Of a DNA stretch of 64,000 bases, positions 25,595-34,095 are shown in pieces. Every line of letters starts with the position of its first letter. Position 1 is the stretch's first letter. The stretch is from Sphingobacteriales bacterium 46-32 (GTDB lineage: Bacteria > Bacteroidota > Bacteroidia > Chitinophagales > Chitinophagaceae): assembly GCA_001898485.1 (NCBI GenBank), contig MKTY01000020.1, forward strand, positions 1,240,001-1,304,000. The letters are read 5' to 3'. The translations under genes were made by a program, and so were the position numbers. The notes beneath the pieces are model-generated. The model did no database searches. It was given only the letters and a program-made list of their open reading frames with translations, and was not told the DNA's origin.

Positions 25595-26569
25595 ATGAAC
25601 AAAGGTCCCATTTCGAAGTTTATCGAACATCATTACCGCCATTTTAATGCAGCTGCACTGGTAGATGCTGCAAAGGGTTATGAGCAGCATTTGCTGGAAG
25701 GTGGTAAAATGATGATCACACTTGCCGGTGCTATGAGCACGGGTGAGCTGGGTATTTCGCTGGCCGAAATGATCCGCCAGGGTAAGGTGGATATTATCAG
25801 CTGTACAGGTGCTAACCTTGAAGAAGATGTAATGAACCTGGTGGCGCATTCACATTATAAACGTATTCCCAACTATCGCGATCTGACTCCTCAGGAAGAA
25901 TGGGATCTGCTGGAAAATCACTACAACCGCGTTACCGATACCTGCATTCCCGAAGAAGAGGCTTTTCGCCGGCTGCAGAAACACCTGGTGAAACAATGGA
26001 ATGAAGCAGAAGCAAAAGGAGAACGTTATTTTCCGCACGAATTTCTGTATAAGGTAGTGCTCAGCGGCGACCTGAAACAGTATTATGAGATCGATCCCAA
26101 AGACAGCTGGATCGTTGCAGCTGCAGAAAAAAATATTCCTATTGTGGTGCCAGGCTGGGAAGACAGTACTACCGGCAACATCTTTGCCAGCTACGTAATA
26201 AAGGGTGAACTGAAAGCATCGACAGTAAAAAATGGTATTGAGTACATGGTATGGCTGGCCGACTGGTACCGTCAGAACTCGGCAGGAAAAGGAGTGGGCT
26301 TCTTCCAGATCGGTGGTGGCATTGCCGGCGATTTCCCCATCTGTGTAGTACCTATGATGTACCAGGACCTGGAATGGCATGATGTGCCTTTCTGGAGTTA
26401 TTTCTGCCAGATCAGCGACTCTACTACTTCATATGGTTCTTACTCCGGAGCTGTGCCCAACGAAAAGATCACCTGGGGCAAACTGGATATCAATACACCC
26501 AAATTCATCGTGGAAAGTGATGCTACCATAGTGGCACCGTTGATTTTTGCGTGGGTGTTGGGTTGGTAA
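25595..26569 (+). CDS. Deoxyhypusine synthase family protein
   Basis: 324 residues from ATG 25595 (MNKGPISKFIEHHYRHF). The NAD-binding deoxyhypusine synthase fold is visible: MITLAGAMSTGELGISLAEMIRQGKVDIISCTGANLEED in segments, VPGWEDSTTGN, FFQIGGGIAGDFPI, and the catalytic-lysine region TWGKLDINTP with Lys296, equivalent to the lysine forming the enzyme-butylamine intermediate. In eukaryotes and archaea this enzyme modifies eIF5A; bacteria lack eIF5A, and related bacterial enzymes act on polyamines (homospermidine synthesis). The true acceptor here is unknown. No polyamine gene is adjacent. Confidence 0.88.
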   Translation: MNKGPISKFIEHHYRHFNAAALVDAAKGYEQHLLEGGKMMITLAGAMSTGELGISLAEMIRQGKVDIISCTGANLEEDVMNLVAHSHYKRIPNYRDLTPQEEWDLLENHYNRVTDTCIPEEEAFRRLQKHLVKQWNEAEAKGERYFPHEFLYKVVLSGDLKQYYEIDPKDSWIVAAAEKNIPIVVPGWEDSTTGNIFASYVIKGELKASTVKNGIEYMVWLADWYRQNSAGKGVGFFQIGGGIAGDFPICVVPMMYQDLEWHDVPFWSYFCQISDSTTSYGSYSGAVPNEKITWGKLDINTPKFIVESDATIVAPLIFAWVLGW

Positions 26570-26572
26570 GAC

Positions 26573-26649
26573 GGGTATAAAGCGTTTAAAAAGTTTAAAG
26601 GGTTTAAAGAGGAACATTCACTCTTTAAACCCTTTAAACTTTTTATACC
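26573..26649. repeat. Inverted array of 9-bp units, locus 4
   Basis: Left arm: GGTATAAAG, CGTTTAAAA, AGTTTAAAG, GGTTTAAAG. The right arm carries the same units in reverse complement around a ~12-nt loop, a nearly perfect hairpin. It fills the gap between convergent genes ending at 26569 and 26660. Confidence 0.9.
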
Positions 26650-26659
26650 TTTTTGCTTC

Positions 26660-28198
26660 TTAGAATCCTTTTGGCTTTTCGAGCGTCAGGTCTCTTTTCA
26701 GCATATCATTGCGGTTGGCCATTTCCCAGGCGGTATAGAATACCAGCTGGCCGCGTTTGGCCATGAGAGGATAGTTGATCTTGTCGGGGGTATCTGTAGG
26801 ACGGTGGTAGTCTGCATGCACACCGTTGAAATAGAAGATTACAGGCACGCCTTTTTCTGCAAAATTGTAGTGGTCGCTACGATAGTAGAAACGGTTTTTA
26901 TCGTTGGGATCGTTGTATTTACGATCGAGTTTCATTTTCACATTTTGCTTGTTTACCTGGTCGGTGATAGTAGCCAGGTCTGTGCTCAGCTTGTCATCGC
27001 CGATAATGTATACGTAGTTGGTAGAGTCTTTGTCTTTGAGGTACTCTTCACCAATACGGCCCACCATGTCGATATTGAGGTCAACAGTGGTTTTCTCGAG
27101 GGGGAACAGGGGGTGGTTGGCGTAGTAAGCAGAACCCCACAGGCCTTTTTCTTCACCACTTACTGTCATGAATACGATGGTGCGGCGTGGGCCTTTGCCT
27201 TCTGCTTTGGCTTTAGCGAATGCTTCGGCCATTTCCAGTACGGTAGTAGTACCGCTGCCATCATCATCTGCACCGTAGAAAATTGTGGTGTCGTTGCGTT
27301 TACCTACGTGATCATAGTGTGAGGTAAGCAATACGTATTCATCTTTTTTATCAGTGCCTTCGAGTACACCTACTACGTTGGAGGCATAGGCTACCTTGCT
27401 GGTTTTGCTGAAGCCCAGTTCGATTTCGGCATTGTAGATTTTTGACGGAACAGCGGCCGATTTCATTTTTTCGATGATGCCTTTGTTTTCGGCACCCATG
27501 ATTTTTTCTGCCACACCCTCAGAGATATAGAATGACTGGGGCATGATGGTGGCAGGGTAGCCATTCATGCTATAGTTGGAAGTGCTGTTGAATGTTTTGC
27601 GGGGGAAGTTGCCGTACACGACCAAAACGGCGGCAGCGCCTTTGGCCTGTGCATTGCGAATCTTTCCGAAGATGTTGGCAGGAGAGGCAAAGCCGGCTTG
27701 TGAAGGTTTGTAACCAGCGGGGCTGCCATCCAGAATCAGAACCAGGCGACCTTTAACATCGAGGTCTTTATAGTCGTCCATAGCACCATCAACAATACCG
27801 TAGCCGGCAAAAGCAACCTGAGAAAAACGCAGGTCGGCTGTATGATTGCCGTTGGCATTGGGCTGAAAATCGCGGTTGAGTTCAAAGCTGCTACCATTTA
27901 CTTTCATTGAAGTGCCGGTAACGCTGTCTTTGTAAAGGGGGTAAGTCTGGCGATAGCTGCCATTGTTGCCAGGCAGCAGGCCCAGTGATTTGAAATGAGC
28001 TTCAATGTAATCAGCAGCTTTTTCCAGGCCCGGAGAGGGTGTGTCACGTCCTTCCATTTCCTTGCTTGCAATGATGTACAGGTGCTTTTTCATGTCGGCA
28101 GCCGTGATGGTCTTGGCATAAGTGGCAGGATTGGCCTTTTTTTGTGCCGTGGCCACCAGGCAAATGCCCAATGATAGCGGCAGCAATAATCTTCTCAT
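26660..28198 (-). CDS. M28 family zinc aminopeptidase, secreted
   Basis: 512 residues with a signal peptide (MRRLLLPLSLGICLVATAQ). The M28 fold carries zinc ligands in LTSHYDHVG, GADDDGSGT, VSGEEKGLWGS (catalytic Glu and ligand Glu), NIDMVGR and a late His (GVHADYHRPTD). A PA-like insertion lies between residues ~120 and 270. Members remove N-terminal residues from peptides in the periplasm or outside the cell. Repeat locus 4 lies at its 3' end; rpiB is upstream on the same strand. Confidence 0.9.
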   Translation of the reverse strand: MRRLLLPLSLGICLVATAQKKANPATYAKTITAADMKKHLYIIASKEMEGRDTPSPGLEKAADYIEAHFKSLGLLPGNNGSYRQTYPLYKDSVTGTSMKVNGSSFELNRDFQPNANGNHTADLRFSQVAFAGYGIVDGAMDDYKDLDVKGRLVLILDGSPAGYKPSQAGFASPANIFGKIRNAQAKGAAAVLVVYGNFPRKTFNSTSNYSMNGYPATIMPQSFYISEGVAEKIMGAENKGIIEKMKSAAVPSKIYNAEIELGFSKTSKVAYASNVVGVLEGTDKKDEYVLLTSHYDHVGKRNDTTIFYGADDDGSGTTTVLEMAEAFAKAKAEGKGPRRTIVFMTVSGEEKGLWGSAYYANHPLFPLEKTTVDLNIDMVGRIGEEYLKDKDSTNYVYIIGDDKLSTDLATITDQVNKQNVKMKLDRKYNDPNDKNRFYYRSDHYNFAEKGVPVIFYFNGVHADYHRPTDTPDKINYPLMAKRGQLVFYTAWEMANRNDMLKRDLTLEKPKGF

Positions 28199-28286
28199 GG
28201 TTTGTTTTATTTTAATAAAGGAATATTCCCAAACTTAAGTGAAAAAGCGGGAGAAAAAAGGCTCTTTTGATAAATGGTTACCGGAA

Positions 28287-28742
28287 TCAGGAGCAGGCTA
28301 TTTTACCTACCCGGCTGGCGTGGCGGCCACCTTCAAACTCAGTAGTCATAAAGGTAGAAACCATACGTTCCGCATCACCTTCGCGTACAAACCGGGCAGG
28401 AATACAAATGATATTGGCATCATTGTGCTGGCGGGTGAGTTTGGCAATTTCATCGCCCCAGCAGAGGGCTGCGCGGATGCCCTGATGTTTATTGGCCGTA
28501 ATAGCCACACCATTGGCAGTGCCGCAGAGCAGGATGCCAAAAGCATAGTTACCGCTTTCTACTGCTGTAGCCACCGGATGGGCATAATCGGGATAATCGA
28601 CAGAGTCTTTACTGTGTGTACCAAAATCTTCGAATAAAAGACCTTTGCCTTCAAGAAAAGAAATGAGATCTTCTTTGTAGTCAAACCCGGCATGATCGCT
28701 GCCGATGGCAATAGGTTTTTGCAGGTCAAAAGGAGAAGTCAT
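28287..28742 (-). CDS. rpiB: Ribose-5-phosphate isomerase B
   Basis: 151 residues. The RpiB/LacAB fold is clear: IAIGSDHAGFDYK, VDYPDYAHPVA, the catalytic cysteine in ILLCGTANGVAITANKHQGIRAA (given here in part), and HNDANIICIPAR. It interconverts ribose-5-phosphate and ribulose-5-phosphate in the pentose phosphate pathway. It lies downstream of tatC on the same strand with a ~97-nt gap. Confidence 0.94.
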   Translation of the reverse strand: MTSPFDLQKPIAIGSDHAGFDYKEDLISFLEGKGLLFEDFGTHSKDSVDYPDYAHPVATAVESGNYAFGILLCGTANGVAITANKHQGIRAALCWGDEIAKLTRQHNDANIICIPARFVREGDAERMVSTFMTTEFEGGRHASRVGKIACS

Positions 28743-28839
28743 AGTTCACTGTTTTCAGCAGTTGCGGCCCTAAAGTTACCGAGAAATAATCATAGGAACA
28801 CAGGAATAAGTCAGTGCCTTTATATTTTAACGGGGTTTA

Positions 28840-29700
28840 TTAACTCCACTCCTGTACTTCCTGTTCCTTCTGGCGTTTATTAATACGCGAAGCTACCAGT
28901 ATACTTGCTTCATATAACAGATAGAGCGGGATAGTGACAATCGTAAGACTGAACGGATCTGTAGACGGCGTGATGATGGCCGCGGCAATAATGATAATAA
29001 CGAAGGCATGGCGGCGGTATTTGCGCAAAAAACTACCGGTTACAAAGCCGATGCGCGCCAGTACCATTACGAGCAATGGCATTTGAAACAACACTCCAAT
29101 GCCTACAGTAGTATAGATAAGGTTTTCGAGATAGTCGGAGAAAGTGGGCATGATGGTGATCTGCTCACTCAACTTATAATTGAAATAGAAATTAACCATG
29201 AAGGGGGTGAGGATAAAATAACCGAAAGCCACACCCATAAAGAAAAGCAGGGATACCCAGAAGATAACCCCCCTGGTATTTTTTCTTTCTTTGGCTGATA
29301 AGGCTGGTCGCACAAAGCGCCAGAACTCCCAGAATATATACGGGAAAGCAATGATGAAACCCCCAATAAAGGCCAGGGTAAAGGAGGCGATGAACTGCCC
29401 GGTCATGGTGGTCTCCAGAAACTTCGCATCTACCTGTTTAAAACAGAGCACATCGCCAATGCCAATCGTTTTTCCAAACTGGCAAAGCCAGCGGGCCGAA
29501 ATAAAATCGGCTTTGGTGGGACCAAACAGTACGGTATCCACTACAAAATCGGAGAATATGAAAACAACAATGGCGCATACCAGCACCGCAATTACAGAGC
29601 GGACAAGGTGCCAGCGGAGTTCTTCCAGGTGGTCGATAAACGACATTTCCTCTGTGTCACTATTCTTCTTTCTCCGGTTAAAAAAATCGAGCAGGGCCAT
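28840..29700 (-). CDS. tatC: Sec-independent protein translocase subunit TatC
   Basis: 286 residues with six predicted membrane helices. The N-terminal cytoplasmic signature SFIDHLEELRWHLVRS with its conserved Glu, and FIGGFIIAFPYIFWEFWRFV, are diagnostic. TatC receives folded proteins with twin-arginine signals for export; two such proteins are coded at 54-57 kb. A ~60-residue periplasmic insertion (KADFISARWLCQFGKTIGIG...) follows the first helix, as in other Bacteroidota TatC. Confidence 0.94.
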   Translation of the reverse strand: MALLDFFNRRKKNSDTEEMSFIDHLEELRWHLVRSVIAVLVCAIVVFIFSDFVVDTVLFGPTKADFISARWLCQFGKTIGIGDVLCFKQVDAKFLETTMTGQFIASFTLAFIGGFIIAFPYIFWEFWRFVRPALSAKERKNTRGVIFWVSLLFFMGVAFGYFILTPFMVNFYFNYKLSEQITIMPTFSDYLENLIYTTVGIGVLFQMPLLVMVLARIGFVTGSFLRKYRRHAFVIIIIAAAIITPSTDPFSLTIVTIPLYLLYEASILVASRINKRQKEQEVQEWS

Positions 29701-29722
29701 TGGGTATTACAATAAAGTGGGG

Positions 29723-29730
29723 CAAATTTA
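29723..29730 (-). promoter_or_regulatory. Bacteroidota -7 box (TAAATTTG) upstream of tatC
   Basis: A perfect TAnnTTTG on the minus strand, 22 nt before the tatC ATG. No -33 TTG is evident. Confidence 0.4.
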
Positions 29731-29783
29731 GCTGATTACACGATTATCGCGTGTAGATTTTGGTGAACAGCCCAAACCCTGGC

Positions 29784-31037
29784 TTATTTCAGCTTTTTGA
29801 GCTTTACCGTTTCAATACGGGTATCGCTCACATTAATGATGTCAAATTCATAATCGTCAATAATAATACGTTCTTTCTGGCGGGGAATGGTTTCGTGGAA
29901 ATTGATGATATAGCCCGAGAGGGTCTCCGATTCGTTTTCGGGAAACTCGAGTCCGTATTTCTGCTCCAGATAGTCAAGTTCGAGCCGTCCGGAGAAGATG
30001 TATTCATTTTCTGCCAGCTGTTTCTCTACAAATTTTTCGGTGTCATATTCGTCCTGGATTTCGCCGAAAAGCTCTTCCAGTACGTCTTCCATGGTGATAA
30101 TGCCGGCAGTGCCGCCAAATTCGTCTACTACCCAGGCAATGCTCTTGCGCTCGCGGCTGAACTTGCTGATCAGATCAGCAGCACTCATACTTTCGGGAAC
30201 CGCCGGAATGGATAGCAGCACATCCTGCAGGGTTTGAGGCTTCTTAAAGAGGTCTATCTGATGAATATACCCGACAATGTGATCGATATTGTTTTCAAAA
30301 ACCACCAGTTTGCTTAGCTTGGTTTCTACAAACCGACGGCGCACTTCTTCGAGCGGGGTATTCAGGTTTACGCCAATTATTTCTTTGCGAGGCACCAGGC
30401 ACTGGCGGATCTTCACTTTTGGAAACTCCTGCGCCTTTTCAAGAAGCTGCGTGTTCTGATCCTGCCGGGATTCAAGGTGATCGCCCTGAAACAGGTTTTT
30501 GAGCTCAGCATGACTGAGCGGTTCTTTGTGCTTATCCAGCTTTACATCAAAAATATAATTCAGTACCCAGCCAGACAGCTTAATAAGTGACTCAGCGAGC
30601 GGGGCGAAAATCTGGTAGAAAAAATCGATGACAATGCTGAGGCGGGTCAGCAGGGAATTGCTGTGCGCCCTGAAAAAGGCCCGGGGAATGAATTCTGCAA
30701 AAATGAGAACAATGACGGTGGCCAGGACGATTTCAACAAAGATGTGCACGAGATCGGAGCCAATATGCCAGTATTTCCAGATTGGCTGCATGACCGAACT
30801 TATCTGCAGGCCCAGAAAAGTGAGGAATACCGTAAAACCGATAAGGGTCATACCGATAAAGCTGGTGGGAGTATCTACAAACCTGCCCAGCAGTAAACCG
30901 GTACGTGTTCCCTGCTTGCGTTTCAATTCAATATTGAGCCGGTTGGCACTGTAATAGGCCATTTCAATACCGGAAAAAAAACCCATTAGCGAAAGGGTCA
31001 GCACAAACCAGATTATGGTACTCCACTCTGCGGTCAT
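29784..31037 (-). CDS. Hemolysin-family CNNM/CBS/CorC_HlyC membrane protein
   Basis: 417 residues. An N-terminal CNNM (DUF21) domain with about four hydrophobic segments (~1-170), a pair of CBS domains (~200-330: CLVPRKEIIGVNLNTPLEEV, VGYIHQIDLF, SIAWVVDEFGGTAGIITMEDVLEELFGEI given in part) and a C-terminal CorC_HlyC domain (~345-415). Relatives act in Mg2+/Co2+ efflux; one Bacteroidota branch is GldE of gliding motility, which cannot be separated by eye. On the minus strand TATCTTTA lies 4 nt before its ATG, close to the leaderless pattern seen elsewhere. Confidence 0.88.
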   Translation of the reverse strand: MTAEWSTIIWFVLTLSLMGFFSGIEMAYYSANRLNIELKRKQGTRTGLLLGRFVDTPTSFIGMTLIGFTVFLTFLGLQISSVMQPIWKYWHIGSDLVHIFVEIVLATVIVLIFAEFIPRAFFRAHSNSLLTRLSIVIDFFYQIFAPLAESLIKLSGWVLNYIFDVKLDKHKEPLSHAELKNLFQGDHLESRQDQNTQLLEKAQEFPKVKIRQCLVPRKEIIGVNLNTPLEEVRRRFVETKLSKLVVFENNIDHIVGYIHQIDLFKKPQTLQDVLLSIPAVPESMSAADLISKFSRERKSIAWVVDEFGGTAGIITMEDVLEELFGEIQDEYDTEKFVEKQLAENEYIFSGRLELDYLEQKYGLEFPENESETLSGYIINFHETIPRQKERIIIDDYEFDIINVSDTRIETVKLKKLK

Positions 31038-31071
31038 AGGGTAAAGATAGCAACTGGAGAGGCAAATTCAA

Positions 31072-31160
31072 AGGTATAAAGGGTATAAAGAGTTTAAAGG
31101 GTTTAAAGAGAAGAGCGTAATACATTTTAAACACTTTATACCCTTTAAACGCTTTATACA
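31072..31160. repeat. Inverted array of 9-bp units, locus 5, reaching into the gmk stop
   Basis: Left arm: GGTATAAAG, GGTATAAAG, AGTTTAAAG, GGTTTAAAG. Right arm in reverse complement: TGTATAAAG, CGTTTAAAG, GGTATAAAG, TGTTTAAAA. The last unit (31151-31159) provides the gmk Val codon and TAA stop. It lies between two minus-strand genes. Confidence 0.88.
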
Positions 31161-31732
31161 CATGATAAAAACTCTTTCACAATTTTCTCTGCCCTGCTAC
31201 ACGCTTCTGCAAGATCATCATTTACAATGCAGGTGTCAAAATGATCTTTAAAGGAGATTTCGTAAGAGGCCTTATTGACTCTTGCGGCCAGCGATTCGGG
31301 TGTTTCGGTACCTCGTGACTCGAGACGTTTGCGCAGCTCATCTACAGATGGGGGCTCAATAAAGATGGAGAGGGATGTGCCGGGGTATTGCTGCTGTACG
31401 TGTATGGCTCCTTTTACATCAATATCGAGGAGCGGACACTGACCTTTATCCCATATGCGCTGCAGTTCGGCTTTCAGTGTGCCGTAATATTTTCCTTCAT
31501 AAACCATTTCCCATTCCACAAATTCATTTTGCTGGATCTTTTGCTGAAAATCGGCCAGCGTCAGGAAATAATAATCTTCTCCGTGTTTTTCATAAGCACG
31601 GGCTGAGCGTGTGGCGGCAGAAATAGAAAAAGCCAGTTGGGGAAGCTGCTGCAGCAGATAACGGGTGATAGAAGTTTTACCGGCACCGGAAGGGGCTGTA
31701 ATGATAATCACCTTGTTTTGGAATGGTTGCAT
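31154..31732 (-). CDS. gmk: Guanylate kinase
   Basis: 192 residues from ATG 31732 (MQPFQNKVIIITAPSGAGKTS); an in-frame TTG at 31738 is less likely. The P-loop APSGAGKTS, the GMP-binding ATRSARAYEKHGEDY region, LLDIDVKGAIHVQQQYP and IFIEPPSVDELRKRL are all present. It phosphorylates GMP to GDP. The last two codons (Val, stop) fall inside a 9-bp repeat unit. It lies downstream of murA on the same strand with a repeat-filled gap. Confidence 0.94.
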   Translation of the reverse strand: MQPFQNKVIIITAPSGAGKTSITRYLLQQLPQLAFSISAATRSARAYEKHGEDYYFLTLADFQQKIQQNEFVEWEMVYEGKYYGTLKAELQRIWDKGQCPLLDIDVKGAIHVQQQYPGTSLSIFIEPPSVDELRKRLESRGTETPESLAARVNKASYEISFKDHFDTCIVNDDLAEACSRAEKIVKEFLSCV

Positions 31733-31754
31733 GTGCAAAGAAAGGAAAAAAAAG

Positions 31755-31782
31755 TTGACAGATGACAGTGAACAGTTGACAG
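31755..31782. repeat. Tandem 7-bp-unit array (nnrACAG)
   Basis: Four consecutive 7-mers: TTGACAG, ATGACAG, TGAACAG, TTGACAG. It is directly beside a 9-bp-unit array, as at 58.5 kb. Confidence 0.75.
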
Positions 31783-31784
31783 GA

Positions 31785-31843
31785 AAGTTTAAGGAGTATA
31801 AAGAACCCCTTTAAACTTTTTATACTCTTTAAACCCTCTTTAT
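31785..31843. repeat. Inverted array of 9-bp units, locus 6, containing the murA stop
   Basis: Left units AGTTTAAGG, AGTATAAAG face complementary forms of AGTTTAAAG, AGTATAAAA and GGTTTAAAG. The last of these supplies the murA Val codon and TAA stop (31829-31834). Confidence 0.85.
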
Positions 31844-33133
31844 GTCCGCACCCAGCGCCTGCAATCTTTTGTCGATATACTGATAGCCACGGTCAATTTG
31901 TTCGATGTTTTGAATAACGCTTTTCCCTTCCGCACTAAGGGCTGCAATAAGCAGCGATACACCTGCGCGGATGTCGGGGCTGCTCATGGTAATGCCGCGC
32001 AACTGCTGTTCGCGCTCAAGTCCTATGACTACGGCGCGGTGAGGATCGCAGAGTATGATCTGTGCGCCCATGTCAATGAGTTTATCTACAAAAAACAGGC
32101 GGCTCTCAAACATTTTCTGGTGAATGAGTACACTGCCTTTTGCCTGTATGGCTGTAACCAGTACGATGCTAAGCAGGTCGGGGGTGAATCCGGGCCAGGG
32201 GTGGTCATAGATAGTGAGTACGCCGCCATCGAGATAGCGCTGTACTTCATATATATCCTGCGGGGGAATATGTATATCATCGCCCTTCATTTGAAGGTCA
32301 ATGCCCAGTTGTCTGAATTTTTCGGGAATGATGCCCAGGTGTTCGATACCGGCTCCTTTGATGGTGATATCGCCTTGCGTCATGGCAGCCAGGCCAATGA
32401 AAGAGCCTACTTCGATCATGTCTGGCAGCATACGGTGGGTGGTGCCACCCAGGCTCTCTACTCCTTCTATGGTGAGCAGGTTGCTGCCTATACCGCTGAT
32501 GCGGGCGCCCATACGATTGAGCATTTTACAAAGTTGCTGCAGGTAGGGCTCGCAGGCAGCATTATAAATGACAGTAGTACCGCGCGCCATGCTGGCAGCC
32601 ATAACCAGATTGGCTGTACCTGTTACAGAAGGTTCATCGAGCAGCAGGTGTGTGCCATGCAGGTTGGGTGCTTCGAGATGAAAGAAGCCATCTTCGGGAT
32701 GATAATTGAACCGGGCACCCAGGCGCTCAAAGCCAATGATGTGGGTATCGAGCCTGCGCCGTCCGATTTTATCGCCGCCCGGTTTGGGAATAAACGCTTT
32801 GCGATAGCGCGACAGCATGGGTCCTGCCAGCATTACAGAGCCACGCAGCCGCCCGCTTTTGTTGCGGTAGGCATCGCTATGCAGGTAGTCAATATCCACA
32901 TCATCTGCCTGAAAAATGCATGTCTGCCGATCGGGCCGCTCCACTTTTACATTCATTTCCTGCAGCAATTCAATCAGCAGGTTTACATCCAGGATATCCG
33001 GAATATTAGAGATGGTTACCTTTTCGGGTGTAAGCAGTACGGCACTTATGATCTGCAGGGCTTCGTTTTTTGCACCCTGGGGAACAATTTCGCCTGCCAG
33101 GCGTTTGCCGCCCCGAACCTCAAATGAATGCAT
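31829..33133 (-). CDS. murA: UDP-N-acetylglucosamine 1-carboxyvinyltransferase
   Basis: 434 residues, normal MurA length. The active-site Lys22-Asn23 pair is in GAKNEALQI. The loop that carries the usual catalytic Cys reads KPGGDKIGRRRLDTH: Asp121 replaces Cys, which is known in other MurA enzymes to keep activity and give fosfomycin resistance. Other signatures: SVTGTANLVMAA and GGVLTIYDHPWPGFTPD. It transfers enolpyruvate to UDP-GlcNAc, the first step of peptidoglycan synthesis. The final residues Lys-Arg-Val and stop overlap repeat locus 6. Confidence 0.95.
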   Translation of the reverse strand: MHSFEVRGGKRLAGEIVPQGAKNEALQIISAVLLTPEKVTISNIPDILDVNLLIELLQEMNVKVERPDRQTCIFQADDVDIDYLHSDAYRNKSGRLRGSVMLAGPMLSRYRKAFIPKPGGDKIGRRRLDTHIIGFERLGARFNYHPEDGFFHLEAPNLHGTHLLLDEPSVTGTANLVMAASMARGTTVIYNAACEPYLQQLCKMLNRMGARISGIGSNLLTIEGVESLGGTTHRMLPDMIEVGSFIGLAAMTQGDITIKGAGIEHLGIIPEKFRQLGIDLQMKGDDIHIPPQDIYEVQRYLDGGVLTIYDHPWPGFTPDLLSIVLVTAIQAKGSVLIHQKMFESRLFFVDKLIDMGAQIILCDPHRAVVIGLEREQQLRGITMSSPDIRAGVSLLIAALSAEGKSVIQNIEQIDRGYQYIDKRLQALGADIKRV

Positions 33134-33231
33134 GGAATTGACTGATTGATGTGGGTAATAATATCCGGTACAGACCGAATCAGCTGCAAGTTAGTTTTTT
33201 GACACATTCGGGAAATGTGCCGGACAGAAAA

Positions 33232-33253
33232 GGCCGGCATTTTTTTGCCGGCC
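33232..33253 (-). terminator. Terminator after the DUF4290 gene
   Basis: GGCCGGCA pairs perfectly with TGCCGGCC around a 6-nt loop; the minus-strand tail is TTTTCTG. It lies ~25 nt past the DUF4290 stop. Confidence 0.8.
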
Positions 33254-33278
33254 CTGTATAAATTTTTCTGACAGAAAA

Positions 33279-33956
33279 TCAGTAACGTTTTTTCTTGAAG
33301 TTACCTCCACCATTACGGTTCTCGTTTCTGCGGTTATTGCCACCACCATTGCGATGCTGGAATTTGTTGCGTTGTTTACCATAGCCCCCACGCTCCCGCT
33401 GATTGTCCTGCTGTGGACGAAATGCTTTAACCTGGGGCGTATTGGTGAAAGTAAGCTGTCCGTTGGTGATAGAGTTCAGTTCGCTCTGGATCGCATCATC
33501 ATGTACGGTTTCTTTATGCCAGTTGTTATAAGCCAGTTTCATATAATAGGCAATAGCATTGGCAAAGCCGGCTTTTTTATCCGGATTCTCTTCTTTCAGT
33601 GCTTTCTGAATAATGTCTTCCAGGTTTTTGCCCAGATGAGAATGGCGGGGATAACGCTTGGGGTAAGGAAGCGGTTTGGGCCTTTCACTAAGCGATTCGC
33701 GGGTAGGAATCGGGTAGGGTGATTTTACATCCAGTTTAAAATCAGAGATCAGAAATAAATGATCCCACAGTTTATGACGGAAGTCTTCCACATTTTTTAA
33801 ATGCGGATTAAGAAAACCCATCAATTCGATCACCGCATAGGCATTACGCTGTCTGCGTTCGGGATCTTCAATAGACAGCAAATGCTCAATCATCTTCTGC
33901 ACATGACGGCCGTATTCGCGCATGGCCAGTCCATTTCGGGTTGTATTATAGTCCAT
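33279..33956 (-). CDS. DUF4290 domain protein with Arg/Gly/Asn-rich tail
   Basis: 225 residues from ATG 33956 (MDYNTTRNGLAMREYGRHVQ). The DUF4290 domain covers ~1-175, with REYGRHVQKMIEHLL, NPHLKNVEDFRHKLWDHL and YPRHSHLGKNLEDI. The last ~45 residues are a low-complexity basic tail rich in Gly, Arg and Asn ending FKKKRY, which looks like an RNA-binding or disordered region. The domain is Bacteroidota-specific and of unknown function. The gene is upstream of murA on the same strand but separated by a terminator. Confidence 0.85.
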   Translation of the reverse strand: MDYNTTRNGLAMREYGRHVQKMIEHLLSIEDPERRQRNAYAVIELMGFLNPHLKNVEDFRHKLWDHLFLISDFKLDVKSPYPIPTRESLSERPKPLPYPKRYPRHSHLGKNLEDIIQKALKEENPDKKAGFANAIAYYMKLAYNNWHKETVHDDAIQSELNSITNGQLTFTNTPQVKAFRPQQDNQRERGGYGKQRNKFQHRNGGGNNRRNENRNGGGNFKKKRY

Positions 33957-33974
33957 AAAAAAACAAGTGAACAA

Positions 33975-33982
33975 CAAATGTA
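33975..33982 (-). promoter_or_regulatory. Bacteroidota -7 box (TACATTTG) upstream of the DUF4290 gene
   Basis: A perfect TAnnTTTG on the minus strand, 18 nt before the ATG at 33956; this also supports that start over the longer open frame. Confidence 0.45.
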
Positions 33983-34037
33983 GGAAAGTAAGCCCAGTAT
34001 CAGAAATATGGCCGGGAGATGCCGGCAGGGCAAAAAG

Positions 34038-34065
34038 AAAGGGGCCCCGAACCAAGGCCCCTTTT
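34038..34065 (-). terminator. Terminator after the T9SS cargo gene
   Basis: AAAGGGGCC pairs with GGCCCCTTT; the minus-strand tail is CTTTTTGCC. It is ~30 nt past the stop at 34096. Confidence 0.8.
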
Positions 34066-34095
34066 ACAAGCCACCATCCTCTTCCACCTAAGAGG

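Noticed and set aside
31898-33127. 409-codon open frame on the plus strand
   Set aside because: It is wholly antisense to murA, which has all family motifs. Its translation has no domain I recognise and is a by-product of murA codon bias.
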